NCBI RefSeq assembly: GCF_900240385.1
Contig: NZ_OEQH01000002.1
Location: 446,488 to 510,487, forward strand
Reading direction: 5' to 3'
From: Clostridium minihomine
Lineage (GTDB): Bacteria; Bacillota; Clostridia; Oscillospirales; Acutalibacteraceae
Length of the DNA stretch: 64,000 nt
Made by a program: the position numbers and the translations under genes. Positions 10,599-18,184 of the stretch are shown piece after piece (positions within the stretch are counted from its first letter, which is position 1; every line of letters starts with the position of its first letter). The notes below the pieces were generated by a model. It saw nothing but the letters and a program-made list of their open reading frames with translations. It did not search any database and was not told the DNA's origin.

Positions 10599-10627
10599 AT
10601 ATTACCATATTGGCACTTAGAACGCAA
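10599..10627 (-). promoter_or_regulatory. Putative sigma-A promoter of the S10 operon
   Basis: On the minus strand, TTGCGT (10627-10622) and TAATAT (10604-10599) are separated by exactly 17 bp. A TATAAT overlaps three bases further down. Transcription from here would give a leader of about 275 nt before rpsJ. No gene lies between this point and rpsJ. Confidence 0.65.
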
Positions 10628-10706
10628 GAGTTATTTTCTCTTTTCTGCAAGAAAATTTAAAGTTATTTTTATTAAACAGTAACAAAATCCAAATATTTCC
10701 TATTTG

Positions 10707-11540
10707 CTACGCATTTACTGCAAGATCTGCCTCTTCCAAAGGATCCACTTCCAGCTGTAAGAAGGGTTTCATCTCCCAATAAGGAACCACAATCTGATAA
10801 AAATCGCCTTGGGAATACGAAAGCGGAATCGCAAATCCAACTCCGTCCGGCGTCATATAAACTGAAGTATCTGCCTTTTTCTGCTGAATAGATTCCGTAG
10901 GCAGCGCACTGACAATATCCGGCGGCGCATTGTCTCTGACCGCCTCCCAGATCACTTCATACAAATCTTCGTCCTCTTTCAGCATGTCCGAAACCGCCAA
11001 CTCTTTGCCGGAACGCAAATCGAAATTCACAGAGTGGGTCATCCGGTCCGGGTGAGAAGCATCTGATCGTTCATATGAGGTAATAAACAACACACTGACA
11101 AAATCGCCGCTTTGTCGGGTGAGTTCATATTCCGTACTGATATTGATCTGTACTAGCTGTTTGCTGGAAGCATCCACTTCCGATTCATACCCGTTTTGCT
11201 CCACATCCCGCATCGCAGCTTGTTTCGCCGCCGCGTTGAGCAAATCTGCATTGCGCAGCCCTAAAAACACAGGGTAGCTGACCGCGTAATTCTTGCCGTT
11301 CTGCCGGAAGGTGAAAAGTTCCCGTTTAACCGCCGCGGTGGATACTTGTTCCGACTCATCCGGCTGGGAAGAAGATGTCAGATCAGAATCACTGGAAGAT
11401 TCCGGTTGGGAAGAAACCGGAGCAGAGGACTCTTCTGAGGACACCGCCGAACTGTGGGAAGTATCTCTTGAGCACCCCCCAAAAGACAGCAACAGGGCAG
11501 CCACCGCCACTCCCGCCAAAAACAGCTGCTTCATTGTCAT
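10707..11540 (-). CDS. Putative lipoprotein with RsiV/DUF3298-like C-terminal domain
   Basis: This protein of about 277 residues starts MTMKQLFLAGVAVAALLLSFGGC. A signal peptide with a lipobox ends at FGGC, then comes a Ser/Glu-rich linker of about 45 residues (SSEESSAPVSSQPESSSDSD). The C-terminal 200 residues have the pattern of DUF3298/RsiV extracytoplasmic domains: ISTEYELTRQSGDFVSVLF, an aromatic-rich strand, HPDRMTHSVNFDLRSGKELAVSDML. The ATG at 11540 overlaps the stop of the upstream gene (ATGA); a second ATG at 11534 has better spacing from the AAAGG site. No sigma factor gene is adjacent, so an anti-sigma role is only one option. Confidence 0.6.
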   Translation of the reverse strand: MTMKQLFLAGVAVAALLLSFGGCSRDTSHSSAVSSEESSAPVSSQPESSSDSDLTSSSQPDESEQVSTAAVKRELFTFRQNGKNYAVSYPVFLGLRNADLLNAAAKQAAMRDVEQNGYESEVDASSKQLVQINISTEYELTRQSGDFVSVLFITSYERSDASHPDRMTHSVNFDLRSGKELAVSDMLKEDEDLYEVIWEAVRDNAPPDIVSALPTESIQQKKADTSVYMTPDGVGFAIPLSYSQGDFYQIVVPYWEMKPFLQLEVDPLEEADLAVNA

Positions 11541-11839
11541 TCCGCCTTTCTTCTGGACCTTTTGTGTTTCCGGCCGAACCGGCCTATTTGGTGGGAAGCA
11601 AAAAGATTTGCAAAAAAGAGAGCAACGCGATAGAACACACCACAAAAGCCACGCAAAGTATTTTCATCTATTATAATCGACGTCACACCACTGTCACAAC
11701 CAATGATATCGTCATCCTCGTCATCTGCTTCATTATCATCTGCTTCCACGGCCTCTTGATACCAGCCCCAGCCGGTAAAGCCCGCGGCAGCCACAAACCA
11801 AACTGCAAGAAGAGTAAATACTGTTCCCAACTTTTTCAT
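11537..11839 (-). CDS. Small membrane protein with acidic loop, unknown function
   Basis: This 100-residue protein starts MKKLGTVFTLLAVWFVAAAGF, a signal anchor. An acidic run follows (EADDNEADDEDDD, about residues 32-44), then a second hydrophobic stretch (FCGVFYRVALFFANLF) and a basic tail (RKHKRSRRK). A good ribosome binding site (AGGGAG) precedes the ATG. The stop overlaps the next start, so it is probably translated together with the lipoprotein. I do not recognise the family. Confidence 0.6.
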   Translation of the reverse strand: MKKLGTVFTLLAVWFVAAAGFTGWGWYQEAVEADDNEADDEDDDIIGCDSGVTSIIIDENTLRGFCGVFYRVALFFANLFASHQIGRFGRKHKRSRRKAE

Positions 11840-11896
11840 AGCATTCTCCCTTTTTGTTTCGCTATTCCCAACTGCTATAAATCAAATTTACAAAAC

Positions 11897-11941
11897 AGAA
11901 AAAAGGGAAAAGGGATGGCAGGCATCCTCTTTCCCCTTTTC
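11897..11941 (-). terminator. Intrinsic terminator after proS
   Basis: The purine/pyrimidine inverted repeat AAAAGGG-AAA-AGGGATG...CATCCTCTTTCCCCTTTT has a short loop and is followed on the minus strand by T-rich sequence. It lies 47 bp past the proS stop. Confidence 0.7.
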
Positions 11942-11987
11942 GCATTCATTTCACATCGGCCTTGTTCGTCCGGCCAGGCAAAACAAT

Positions 11988-13424
11988 TTAATAGGCTTTT
12001 CCCCAATAAACCATCGCCTTGGCCTTCTGCCCGCAGCAGACACAGGTCTCCGTAATCTGTTCCTGCTCAAAGGGCATGCAGCGAGAAGTCACTCCGGCTA
12101 ATTCCTTCAGTTTTTCCTCGCACTCCTGGCTACCACACCACATGGCTTTAATAAAGCCCGGTTCGGAATCCGCCACCGCACGGAACTCATCCAATGTTGT
12201 TGCTGTATGCGTCATGCATTCCCGGCGTTTCAGCGCCGCGTCATACATGCCCCGGCGCACAATGTCCAGCTGTTCCAACACAGCCTTCTCCAAATCCGCC
12301 AAAGAAACAAAGCTCTTTTCCCTGTCGGTTCTGCGCACCAATACACACTGCTCTTTTTCTATATCCTTGGGCCCGATCTCCAAACGGATCGGCACCCCTT
12401 TCATTTCGTACTGAGCAAATTTCCAGCCCGGCGACTGATCACTGTCATCTACCAAAACACGGCAGACTTTTTTAAGCCTTTGTTCCAGCTCTCTGGCCTT
12501 TTCCAGAACGCCTTCCTTATGCTGTGCAACCGGAACAATCACAACCTGAATAGGTGCAACCGCTGGCGGCAGAATCAATCCATCATTGTCACCGTGGGTC
12601 ATAATAATGCCCCCGATAATCCGTGTGCTCAGGCCCCAAGAGGTCTGATACGGATGACAAACGGAATTGTCTCTGCCCTGGAAAGTAATATCGAAAGCCT
12701 TCGCAAATCCATCGCCAAAATAATGACTGGTACCAGACTGTAACGCCTTGCCATCATGCATCATGGCCTCTATGGTATACGTCATTTCAGCGCCGGCGAA
12801 TTTTTCCTTATCGGTTTTTCGCCCTTTAATAACCGGAATCGCAAGCTCCTTCTCACAAAGCTCCGCATACACCTCAAGCATCTGCTCGGTTTCAGCCTTA
12901 GCCTCTTCCGGCGTTTCATGCATGGTGTGTCCTTCCTGCCAGTGGAATTCCACCGAGCGCAGGAACGGCCGCGTTGTTTTTTCCCAGCGAACCACAGAAC
13001 ACCACTGGTTGTAAAGCTTTGGCAGGTCGCGCCAGGACTGGATTTTTCGCGCATAATAATCACAGAATAAAGTCTCTGAAGTGGGGCGCACGCACAAACG
13101 CTCCTGCAATTCCTCGCTGCCGCCATGGGTAACCCAGGCAACTTCGGGAGCAAAGCCTTCTACGTGATCCTTTTCCTTTTGCAGCAGGCTTTCGGGAATA
13201 AACATCGGCATCGATACATTCTGATGCCCCAACTCCTTAAACCGTCTGTCCAGACTATCTCTGATGTTCTCCCAAAGAGCCCAGCCATAGGGTTCAATCA
13301 CCATACAGCCACGCACGCTGGAATAATCCATCAGCTCTGCTTTTTTTACAATATCAGTATACCATCTGGCAAAGTCTTCCTCCATAGGAGTAATGGCTTC
13401 CACCAGTTTCTTTTGTCCGGCCAT
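11988..13424 (-). CDS. proS: Prolyl-tRNA synthetase, type 3 (archaeal/eukaryotic-like)
   Basis: This class II synthetase charges tRNA-Pro. Its 478 residues without the bacterial editing insertion, and a C-terminus ending WGKAY, mark it as the type 3 enzyme found in some Firmicutes. Visible features are motif 2 ([21 protein letters not shown]), the proline-pocket region ([19 protein letters not shown]), motif 3 ([16 protein letters not shown]), an anticodon-binding domain and C-terminal cysteines ([14 protein letters not shown]) that probably form a zinc site. No T-box fits in the 30-bp gap upstream; any control must come from the oadG/oadB side. Confidence 0.96.
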   Translation of the reverse strand: MAGQKKLVEAITPMEEDFARWYTDIVKKAELMDYSSVRGCMVIEPYGWALWENIRDSLDRRFKELGHQNVSMPMFIPESLLQKEKDHVEGFAPEVAWVTHGGSEELQERLCVRPTSETLFCDYYARKIQSWRDLPKLYNQWCSVVRWEKTTRPFLRSVEFHWQEGHTMHETPEEAKAETEQMLEVYAELCEKELAIPVIKGRKTDKEKFAGAEMTYTIEAMMHDGKALQSGTSHYFGDGFAKAFDITFQGRDNSVCHPYQTSWGLSTRIIGGIIMTHGDNDGLILPPAVAPIQVVIVPVAQHKEGVLEKARELEQRLKKVCRVLVDDSDQSPGWKFAQYEMKGVPIRLEIGPKDIEKEQCVLVRRTDREKSFVSLADLEKAVLEQLDIVRRGMYDAALKRRECMTHTATTLDEFRAVADSEPGFIKAMWCGSQECEEKLKELAGVTSRCMPFEQEQITETCVCCGQKAKAMVYWGKAY

Positions 13425-13454
13425 GCTTTTATTTGCTCCTTAAAATTACGATTG

Positions 13455-13637
13455 CTATTTCTGCTTCTTGGCGCCTGTAACCTTATCCAAAAGGACAATC
13501 AAAGCGTAAATAAGCACCATTACGATAAAGATACCGAGCATTCCTTTGCCCATCAGCTCAAGAGAGTGGTTAATATCCTCGGTTTGTACCGAGCCCATGA
13601 CGCTCTGAAAGGCAATTGCTAATGTTGTCAAATTCAT
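13455..13637 (-). CDS. OadG-like small subunit of a sodium-pumping decarboxylase
   Basis: This 60-residue protein has one membrane span (GMLGIFIVMVLIYALIVLLDKV, about residues 32-53) followed by a basic end. The pattern SLELMGKGMLGIFIVM is that of OadG/MmdD gamma subunits, which hold the alpha and beta subunits together. The ribosome binding site AGGAGGGGG precedes the ATG. It follows oadB by 15 bp. The usual cytoplasmic tail beyond the span is very short. Confidence 0.7.
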   Translation of the reverse strand: MNLTTLAIAFQSVMGSVQTEDINHSLELMGKGMLGIFIVMVLIYALIVLLDKVTGAKKQK

Positions 13638-13652
13638 GATAAACCCCCTCCT

Positions 13653-14798
13653 TTAAGCCAAAAATACTTTTGCCAAAGACAGAATGATACCGCCGGCTAC
13701 AACGGAACCAATCTGACCAGCAACGTTTGCACCAACAGCGTGCATCAGCAAGTGGTTCTGATTGTCCTCTTTCAGAGCCATCTTCTGGATAACACGAGCG
13801 GACATCGGGAACGCAGAGATGCCGGCGCCGCCGACCATCGGGTTGATTTTCTTCTCCTTCGGCAGGAAGATGTTGAGGATTTTTGCAAACACAACACCAC
13901 CAATGGTATCGAAAACGAACGCGAACAGTCCCAGAGCCATAACAATCAGTGTGCCCCAGTTCAAGAAGCGGTCTGCCTGCATGGTGAAAGCAATGGTGAT
14001 ACCAAGGAAGATGGTAATCAGGTTTGCCAGCGGGCCCTGAGCTGTCTGAGACAGGCTCTCAAGACGGCCGCTCTCACGAATCAGGTTACCGAACATCAAG
14101 AAGCCTACCAGCGCTACAGAATCAGGAGCAATCATGCCCGCAATCAATGTAACGATAACAGGGAACAAAATCTTAGTGGTCTTAGTAACAGACTTGGGGT
14201 TGTAGGGCATGCGAATCATGCGCTCTTTCTTGCTGGTAACAGCTTTGATTGCCAAGGGCTGAATAATTGGTACCAAAGCCATGTACGAATAGGCCGCCAC
14301 AGCAATAGCACCCATGTACTCACTCTGCAGCTGCTGAGAAACCAGAATAGAAGTCGGGCCGTCGGCTGCGCCGATAACACCGATACTCATGGCATCCTTC
14401 AGCGGGAAGCCCAACAGAACTGCCAACACAACAGTCAGGAAGATACCGAACTGTGCCGCGCCACCAAACAGCAGCATGCGGGGGTTAGACAGCAAGGGTC
14501 CAAAGTCGATCATTGCGCCGATACCTACGAACAGCAGAAGCGGGAACGCTTCGGATGTAGCGATACCAACATTAAACAGCCAGGTTACAATACCTTCGGT
14601 CTGCTCGTCACCAATAACGCCCGGAAGGGGCAAGTTAACCAGGATAGCACCAAAGCCCATGGGGAGCAGCAGTGCAGGTTCAAAGTCTTTTTCGATCGCA
14701 AGCCACATCAGCAGTGCTCCAACTGCCCACATGACCAGCATTTTGGGGTTGTCGGCCATAGTTTGTATGCCGTCAACTAAAAAGCTGAATTCATTCAA
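13653..14798 (-). CDS. oadB: Sodium-translocating decarboxylase beta subunit (OadB/GcdB/MmdB family)
   Basis: This 381-residue membrane protein couples decarboxylation of a carboxybiotin to sodium export. It has about nine spans and conserved segments such as GIGAMIDFGPLLSNPRMLLFGGAAQ, IGAADGPTSI and the C-terminal HAVGANVAGQIGSVVAGG. The start appears to be TTG at 14798, behind AAGGAG. Which decarboxylase it serves (oxaloacetate, methylmalonyl-CoA or glutaconyl-CoA) cannot be read here, because no alpha subunit or biotin carrier is adjacent. Confidence 0.9.
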   Translation of the reverse strand: MNEFSFLVDGIQTMADNPKMLVMWAVGALLMWLAIEKDFEPALLLPMGFGAILVNLPLPGVIGDEQTEGIVTWLFNVGIATSEAFPLLLFVGIGAMIDFGPLLSNPRMLLFGGAAQFGIFLTVVLAVLLGFPLKDAMSIGVIGAADGPTSILVSQQLQSEYMGAIAVAAYSYMALVPIIQPLAIKAVTSKKERMIRMPYNPKSVTKTTKILFPVIVTLIAGMIAPDSVALVGFLMFGNLIRESGRLESLSQTAQGPLANLITIFLGITIAFTMQADRFLNWGTLIVMALGLFAFVFDTIGGVVFAKILNIFLPKEKKINPMVGGAGISAFPMSARVIQKMALKEDNQNHLLMHAVGANVAGQIGSVVAGGIILSLAKVFLA

Positions 14799-14900
14799 CG
14801 ATTTTAACTCTCCTTTTGAAATATTTTATTTTCCATGCTAACTTCATACATTATATCGGCTTCCTTTGTGATTTTCAAGTCAATTCCCCAAAAAACTTAT

Positions 14901-14931
14901 AAAAAAACCGCTGTGCCTAGCACAACGGTTT
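14901..14931 (-). terminator. Intrinsic terminator after acpP
   Basis: The stem AAACCG-TGTGC/GCACA-CGGTTT has one mismatch and a three-base loop, followed on the minus strand by TTTTTTT. It lies 58 bp past the acpP stop, after a run of TATACAT-like repeats. Confidence 0.75.
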
Positions 14932-14988
14932 AAATTTTTGGTAAAAATACATTATTATACATTATAATACATGACCATACTATACATG

Positions 14989-15216
14989 CTATACATGTTC
15001 TTCAATGTATTTCACAAGTTCGCCGACTGTTTTAATGTTGTCAATTTCTGTGTCGGGAATCTCAATTTCAAATTCATCTTCAATCGACATCAGCAAATCA
15101 ACCACATCCAGAGAATCCGCACCCAGATCATCCACTACAGATGTATCTAAAGTAATAGAATCCTCCTCAACATCAAACTGCTCGCTGAGAATCGCCTTTA
15201 CCTTCTCAAAAACCAT
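14989..15216 (-). CDS. acpP: Acyl carrier protein
   Basis: This 75-residue acidic carrier of fatty acid synthesis has the phosphopantetheine attachment motif GADSLD, with the serine at residue 35. The helix II sequence DVVDLLMSIEDEFEIEIPD is typical. It stands alone, divergent from aroE, and no other fab genes are nearby. Confidence 0.97.
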   Translation of the reverse strand: MVFEKVKAILSEQFDVEEDSITLDTSVVDDLGADSLDVVDLLMSIEDEFEIEIPDTEIDNIKTVGELVKYIEEHV

Positions 15217-15249
15217 CCTATTTCCTCCTTGCCTTTATAAAATAAAAAA

Positions 15250-15271
15250 TGATTGCTTCGGTTTGCAATCA
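15250..15271 (-). promoter_or_regulatory. Inverted repeat ahead of acpP
   Basis: TGATTGC and GCAATCA (7 bp each, 8-base spacer) are followed on the minus strand by TTTTTTATTTT, just upstream of the acpP ribosome binding site. It could be an operator or a small leader hairpin. The stem is short and the call is weak. Confidence 0.35.
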
Positions 15272-15380
15272 AGAATATTGTATGCTACAATTTCCCTACC
15301 CACATATTATTAGCAATCTTTCTCTTTGTCAATAGAAATTATAAGATTCCTGATATATTTCTTTTCAGAGGAGTTTCCAT

Positions 15381-16271
15381 ATGAAAAAACATCATTTTGG
15401 ATTGATTGGATTTCCGGTAACCCACACCATGTCCCCGTTTATTCACGAAGAATTATTTCGTCTTAGCGGACTCGATGCGGAATATACGGTTTTTTCCCTT
15501 TCCGCCGAGGAGCTAAGCCAATCCCCAACCCAAGAAAAGCTTCGGGAACTGGACGGTTTTAATGTGACAATTCCTCACAAAAAAGAAGTCATCTCCATTC
15601 TGGATCAAATGGATCCCAAATCGGAGCTTTCTTCTTCGGTGAATACCGTGAAAAAAGAAAACGAACGTCTGCTGGGCTACACTACTGATGGTGAAGGTTT
15701 TTTGGCCGCGCTGCACGCAGGCGGAATCCAGCCCGGGGGCAAAGCTTTGGTTCTGGGCAGCGGGGGCGTTTCGCGGGTGATGGCCTTTGAATTGGCCGAC
15801 GCCGCCTATTTTCCCGATTTAACGATTTGTGTGCGGGAAAGCGGACTTTCTTCCGCTCACGCTTTAGCGGAATCTCTTACTGAAAAGCTGAAAAAAGAGC
15901 AAAAAATATTTGAGGTTCAGGTCTGTCTTTATGAAGAGCTGAATCCGAAAGAATCTTACGCTTTGGCAGTCAACGGAACTCCGGCGGGAATGCATCCCAA
16001 CATCCATACCATTCCCCCCATCCCACCGGAATTATTCAAAAACATTCACGCAGTTTTTGATGCCGTTTACAATCCGCAGCACACACCGTTTTTGCAAAAA
16101 GCCCGTCAGGCAGGCTGTGTGGCCGTTGGCGGTATGGACATGCTGGTCTGGCAGGCAGCGGCGGCACATAAAATTTGGTACGGCGCACAATTTGATCCCG
16201 AACAGATTGCTGAAATCAGCGCCAAGGCAGTTATCGAAATGCAACGCCTGTTCGGCGAACCAAAGGGGTGA
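15381..16271 (+). CDS. aroE: Shikimate dehydrogenase
   Basis: This enzyme reduces 3-dehydroshikimate to shikimate with NADPH. The 296-residue protein has the substrate motif HTMSPFIHEELF, the catalytic-lysine motif NVTIPHKK (Lys67), Asp103 in GYTTDGEGF and a Rossmann motif LVLGSGGVSR (about residues 123-132). The ATG follows AGAGGAG. It opens the aromatic cluster and is followed by aroK after 6 bp. Confidence 0.96.
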   Translation: MKKHHFGLIGFPVTHTMSPFIHEELFRLSGLDAEYTVFSLSAEELSQSPTQEKLRELDGFNVTIPHKKEVISILDQMDPKSELSSSVNTVKKENERLLGYTTDGEGFLAALHAGGIQPGGKALVLGSGGVSRVMAFELADAAYFPDLTICVRESGLSSAHALAESLTEKLKKEQKIFEVQVCLYEELNPKESYALAVNGTPAGMHPNIHTIPPIPPELFKNIHAVFDAVYNPQHTPFLQKARQAGCVAVGGMDMLVWQAAAAHKIWYGAQFDPEQIAEISAKAVIEMQRLFGEPKG

Positions 16272-16277
16272 GGACAA

Positions 16278-16802
16278 ATGGAGCCTTCCATTGTGCTGTG
16301 CGGTTTTATGGGCAGCGGAAAAACCACCGTAGGAAAACAATTAGCTCAAATGAGCAATCGCCAATTTGTGGATTTGGATCAATACATTGAACAAAAGCAG
16401 GGACAATCGGTTTCCGATATTTTTCGCTCGGCAGGCGAACCCGGCTTTCGCCAAATGGAAACAGCGGCAGCCCGGGATCTGTCCGGCTCCGGAAACCTGG
16501 TCATTGCCACCGGCGGCGGCACGGTGCTAAAAGCAGAAAACATCGATTTGCTTTGCAAAAACGGGGTGATTGTTCTGCTGGACGTTCCTCTCTCCACATT
16601 AGAAACCCGGCTGGCACAGGCAACCGACCGGCCGCTTCTTCAGCGGGAAGATAAGTCCGAATTTATGCACCGGCTTTATGAAGAACGCATGCCGTTTTAT
16701 CGCTCTGCGGCACAAATCTGTGTGGATGCAGACGGGGATCCGCAGAAAATTTCAGAATGCATTTTACAAAAAATAAAAATTTATTTCTCTCAAAAGGCTT
16801 GA
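16278..16802 (+). CDS. aroK: Shikimate kinase
   Basis: This 174-residue kinase phosphorylates shikimate at the 3-position. It has the Walker A motif GFMGSGKTTVGK (residues 9-20), the substrate Asp in VDLDQYIE, GFRQMET and the TGGGTV glycine loop. Its stop codon overlaps the -35 box of the promoter for the downstream leader. Confidence 0.96.
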   Translation: MEPSIVLCGFMGSGKTTVGKQLAQMSNRQFVDLDQYIEQKQGQSVSDIFRSAGEPGFRQMETAAARDLSGSGNLVIATGGGTVLKAENIDLLCKNGVIVLLDVPLSTLETRLAQATDRPLLQREDKSEFMHRLYEERMPFYRSAAQICVDADGDPQKISECILQKIKIYFSQKA

Positions 16803-16827
16803 CAAACATTTTTTCATTGTTTATCAT
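16799..16827 (+). promoter_or_regulatory. Internal promoter ahead of the aroF leader
   Basis: A consensus -35 box TTGACA (16799-16804) and TATCAT (16822-16827) are separated by exactly 17 bp. The -35 box contains the aroK stop codon. Transcription would start near 16834, about 30 bases ahead of the leader peptide start, so aroF-pheA can be transcribed without aroE-aroK. Confidence 0.75.
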
Positions 16828-16865
16828 GAACCCAAGTTGAAATAAAAGCCGGAGGAACCTTTCTC

Positions 16866-17018
16866 ATGGATTTGATTCGTAACAACGCACGATTTACAAG
16901 CTACTTTAGCTATCCCCGCCATTATCTGGTGTGGGATTTTGTTGCGTGCTATGAATGCCATGACTGTTTTTGTCGGCCTAAATTTACTTCTCGCACAGGG
17001 TGCCAGATGCATCCCTGA
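16866..17018 (+). CDS. Aromatic-rich leader peptide, candidate attenuator
   Basis: This is a 50-codon open frame with its own GGAGG site (16851-16855, 10-base spacer), starting MDLIRNNARF. Residues 10-40 contain ten aromatic residues: Phe at 10, 14, 25, 35, 40; Tyr at 13, 16, 20, 29; Trp at 23. There are also five cysteines between 28 and 46. The stop codon is 23 bases before a terminator-like stem, and DAHP synthase follows. This arrangement is what translation-coupled attenuation predicts: stalling at Phe/Tyr/Trp codons would favour read-through. It could instead be a small functional protein. Confidence 0.65.
   Translation: MDLIRNNARFTSYFSYPRHYLVWDFVACYECHDCFCRPKFTSRTGCQMHP
16996..17017 (+). 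promoter_or_regulatory. Hairpin at the end of the leader peptide frame
   Basis: CAGGG-TGC pairs with GCA-CCCTG (one bulged T, five-base loop). The stop codon of the leader peptide falls in its 3' arm, so a terminating ribosome would cover it. Its 3' arm contains TCCCT, which can also pair with AGGGA at the base of the downstream stem. It is a candidate switch element; the pairing is short. Confidence 0.4.
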
Positions 17019-17040
17019 CTTTTGCTAGGGTAATTATATT

Positions 17041-17080
17041 AGGGACGAAGCTGCCGGGCAGCTTCGTCCCTATTTCTTTA
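17041..17080 (+). terminator. Attenuator-like terminator before aroF
   Basis: A perfect 14-bp stem (17041-17054 with 17058-17071, three-base loop) is followed by ATTTCTTTA. The T-run is interrupted, as in conditional terminators. It lies 37 bp ahead of the aroF ATG. Confidence 0.7.
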
Positions 17081-17108
17081 CCTAAAAACGATACAGGAGG
17101 GTTATTTT

Positions 17109-18125
17109 ATGATCATCGTATTAAAACCGGAATGCACGAAGCTTCAGCTGGATCAGTTTGTCGAAAGGCTGCAAAGCCGTTATGATCTTCAGGTAAACAC
17201 CTGGGTGGGCACGCAAAGAACCGTGCTGGGTCTAATAGGCGACACCTCCAGCGTTGACACGGATTCTCTGTCCGCACAGGATTTCGTAGAAAGCGTCAAG
17301 CGCGTACAGGAACCTTATAAAAAGGCCAACCGCAAATTTCACCCGGACAACACCGTAATCACTCTGCCGGGCGGACAGAAAATCGGCGACGGCTCCCTGA
17401 CTTTGATGGCCGGCCCTTGCTCAGTGGAAGGGGAAGAACAAATCTGCGGCATTGCAGAACAGGTTCAGGCTTCCGGCGCTAAATTCCTGCGCGGCGGCGC
17501 ATTCAAACCCCGCACCTCTCCCTACTCCTTTCAGGGCATGAAAGCAGAGGGTCTGGAATTGCTGAGCCTTGCCAAAAAGAAAACCGGCCTGCCCATCGTA
17601 ACTGAAATCATGCGCGTGTCTCATCTGGAACTGTTTGAGGATGTGGACATCATTCAGGTGGGCGCCCGCAATATGCAGAACTTTGAGCTGCTCAAAGAAC
17701 TGGGAAAAATTGATAAGCCGATTCTGCTCAAGCGTGGGCTTTCCAGCACCATTGAAGAATTGCTGATGAGTGCCGAATACATCATGGCGGGCGGCAATGA
17801 GAAAGTCATTCTGTGCGAGCGCGGAATCCGCACTTATGAAACCTACACCCGCAACACGCTGGATATCTCGGCAGTGCCGGTGCTGAAAAAGCTCTCTCAT
17901 CTGCCTGTTATTGTAGATCCCAGCCACGCCGGCGGAATCGCCTGGCTGGTGGAGCCTTTGGCCCTTGCCGCAGTAGCCGCCGGAGCCGACGGCCTGATGA
18001 TCGAAGTACACAACGACCCACCCCATGCACTGTCTGACGGTGCCCAGTGCCTCACCCCCAACCAGTTTGATCGCGTGGCTTCGCGTTTGTTTGAAGTGGG
18101 AAAAGTCTTCGGCAAAACCCGCTGA
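17109..18125 (+). CDS. aroF: 3-deoxy-7-phosphoheptulonate (DAHP) synthase, type I-beta with regulatory domain
   Basis: This enzyme condenses phosphoenolpyruvate and erythrose 4-phosphate, the first step of aromatic synthesis. The 338-residue protein has an N-terminal ferredoxin-like regulatory domain (about residues 1-70) as in Thermotoga-type enzymes, which are inhibited by Tyr/Phe. The barrel then follows, with MAGPCSVEG, LRGGAFKPRTSPYSFQG, QVGARNMQNFELL, LLKRGLSSTIEE and the metal-site histidine in VDPSHAGG. It follows the attenuator-like structure, which fits control of the committed step. AGGAGG precedes the ATG. Confidence 0.95.
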   Translation: MIIVLKPECTKLQLDQFVERLQSRYDLQVNTWVGTQRTVLGLIGDTSSVDTDSLSAQDFVESVKRVQEPYKKANRKFHPDNTVITLPGGQKIGDGSLTLMAGPCSVEGEEQICGIAEQVQASGAKFLRGGAFKPRTSPYSFQGMKAEGLELLSLAKKKTGLPIVTEIMRVSHLELFEDVDIIQVGARNMQNFELLKELGKIDKPILLKRGLSSTIEELLMSAEYIMAGGNEKVILCERGIRTYETYTRNTLDISAVPVLKKLSHLPVIVDPSHAGGIAWLVEPLALAAVAAGADGLMIEVHNDPPHALSDGAQCLTPNQFDRVASRLFEVGKVFGKTR

Positions 18126-18184
18126 ACAAATGGCACAACTGCCGCTTTGGGGCAGACAAATCGGGTAAGGAGAGTGTTATAGCT

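Noticed and set aside
12756-13070. Open frames antisense to proS
   Set aside because: Complement of a conserved synthetase without translation signals.
13740-14780. 346-codon open frame antisense to oadB
   Set aside because: The translation is rich in Gln, Asn and His, as expected from the complement of a membrane protein, and has no start signal.
14941-14988. TATACAT repeats after acpP
   Set aside because: Short low-complexity AT sequence without clear structure.
16824-17012. 62-codon minus-strand frame opposite the aromatic leader peptide
   Set aside because: The plus-strand frame has the GGAGG site and promoter; the minus frame has neither.
16803-17108. T-box or other known riboswitch in the aroF leader
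   Set aside because: The T-box sequence (AGGGTGGNACCGCG-like) is missing and no known aptamer core is visible; the leader peptide explains the region better.
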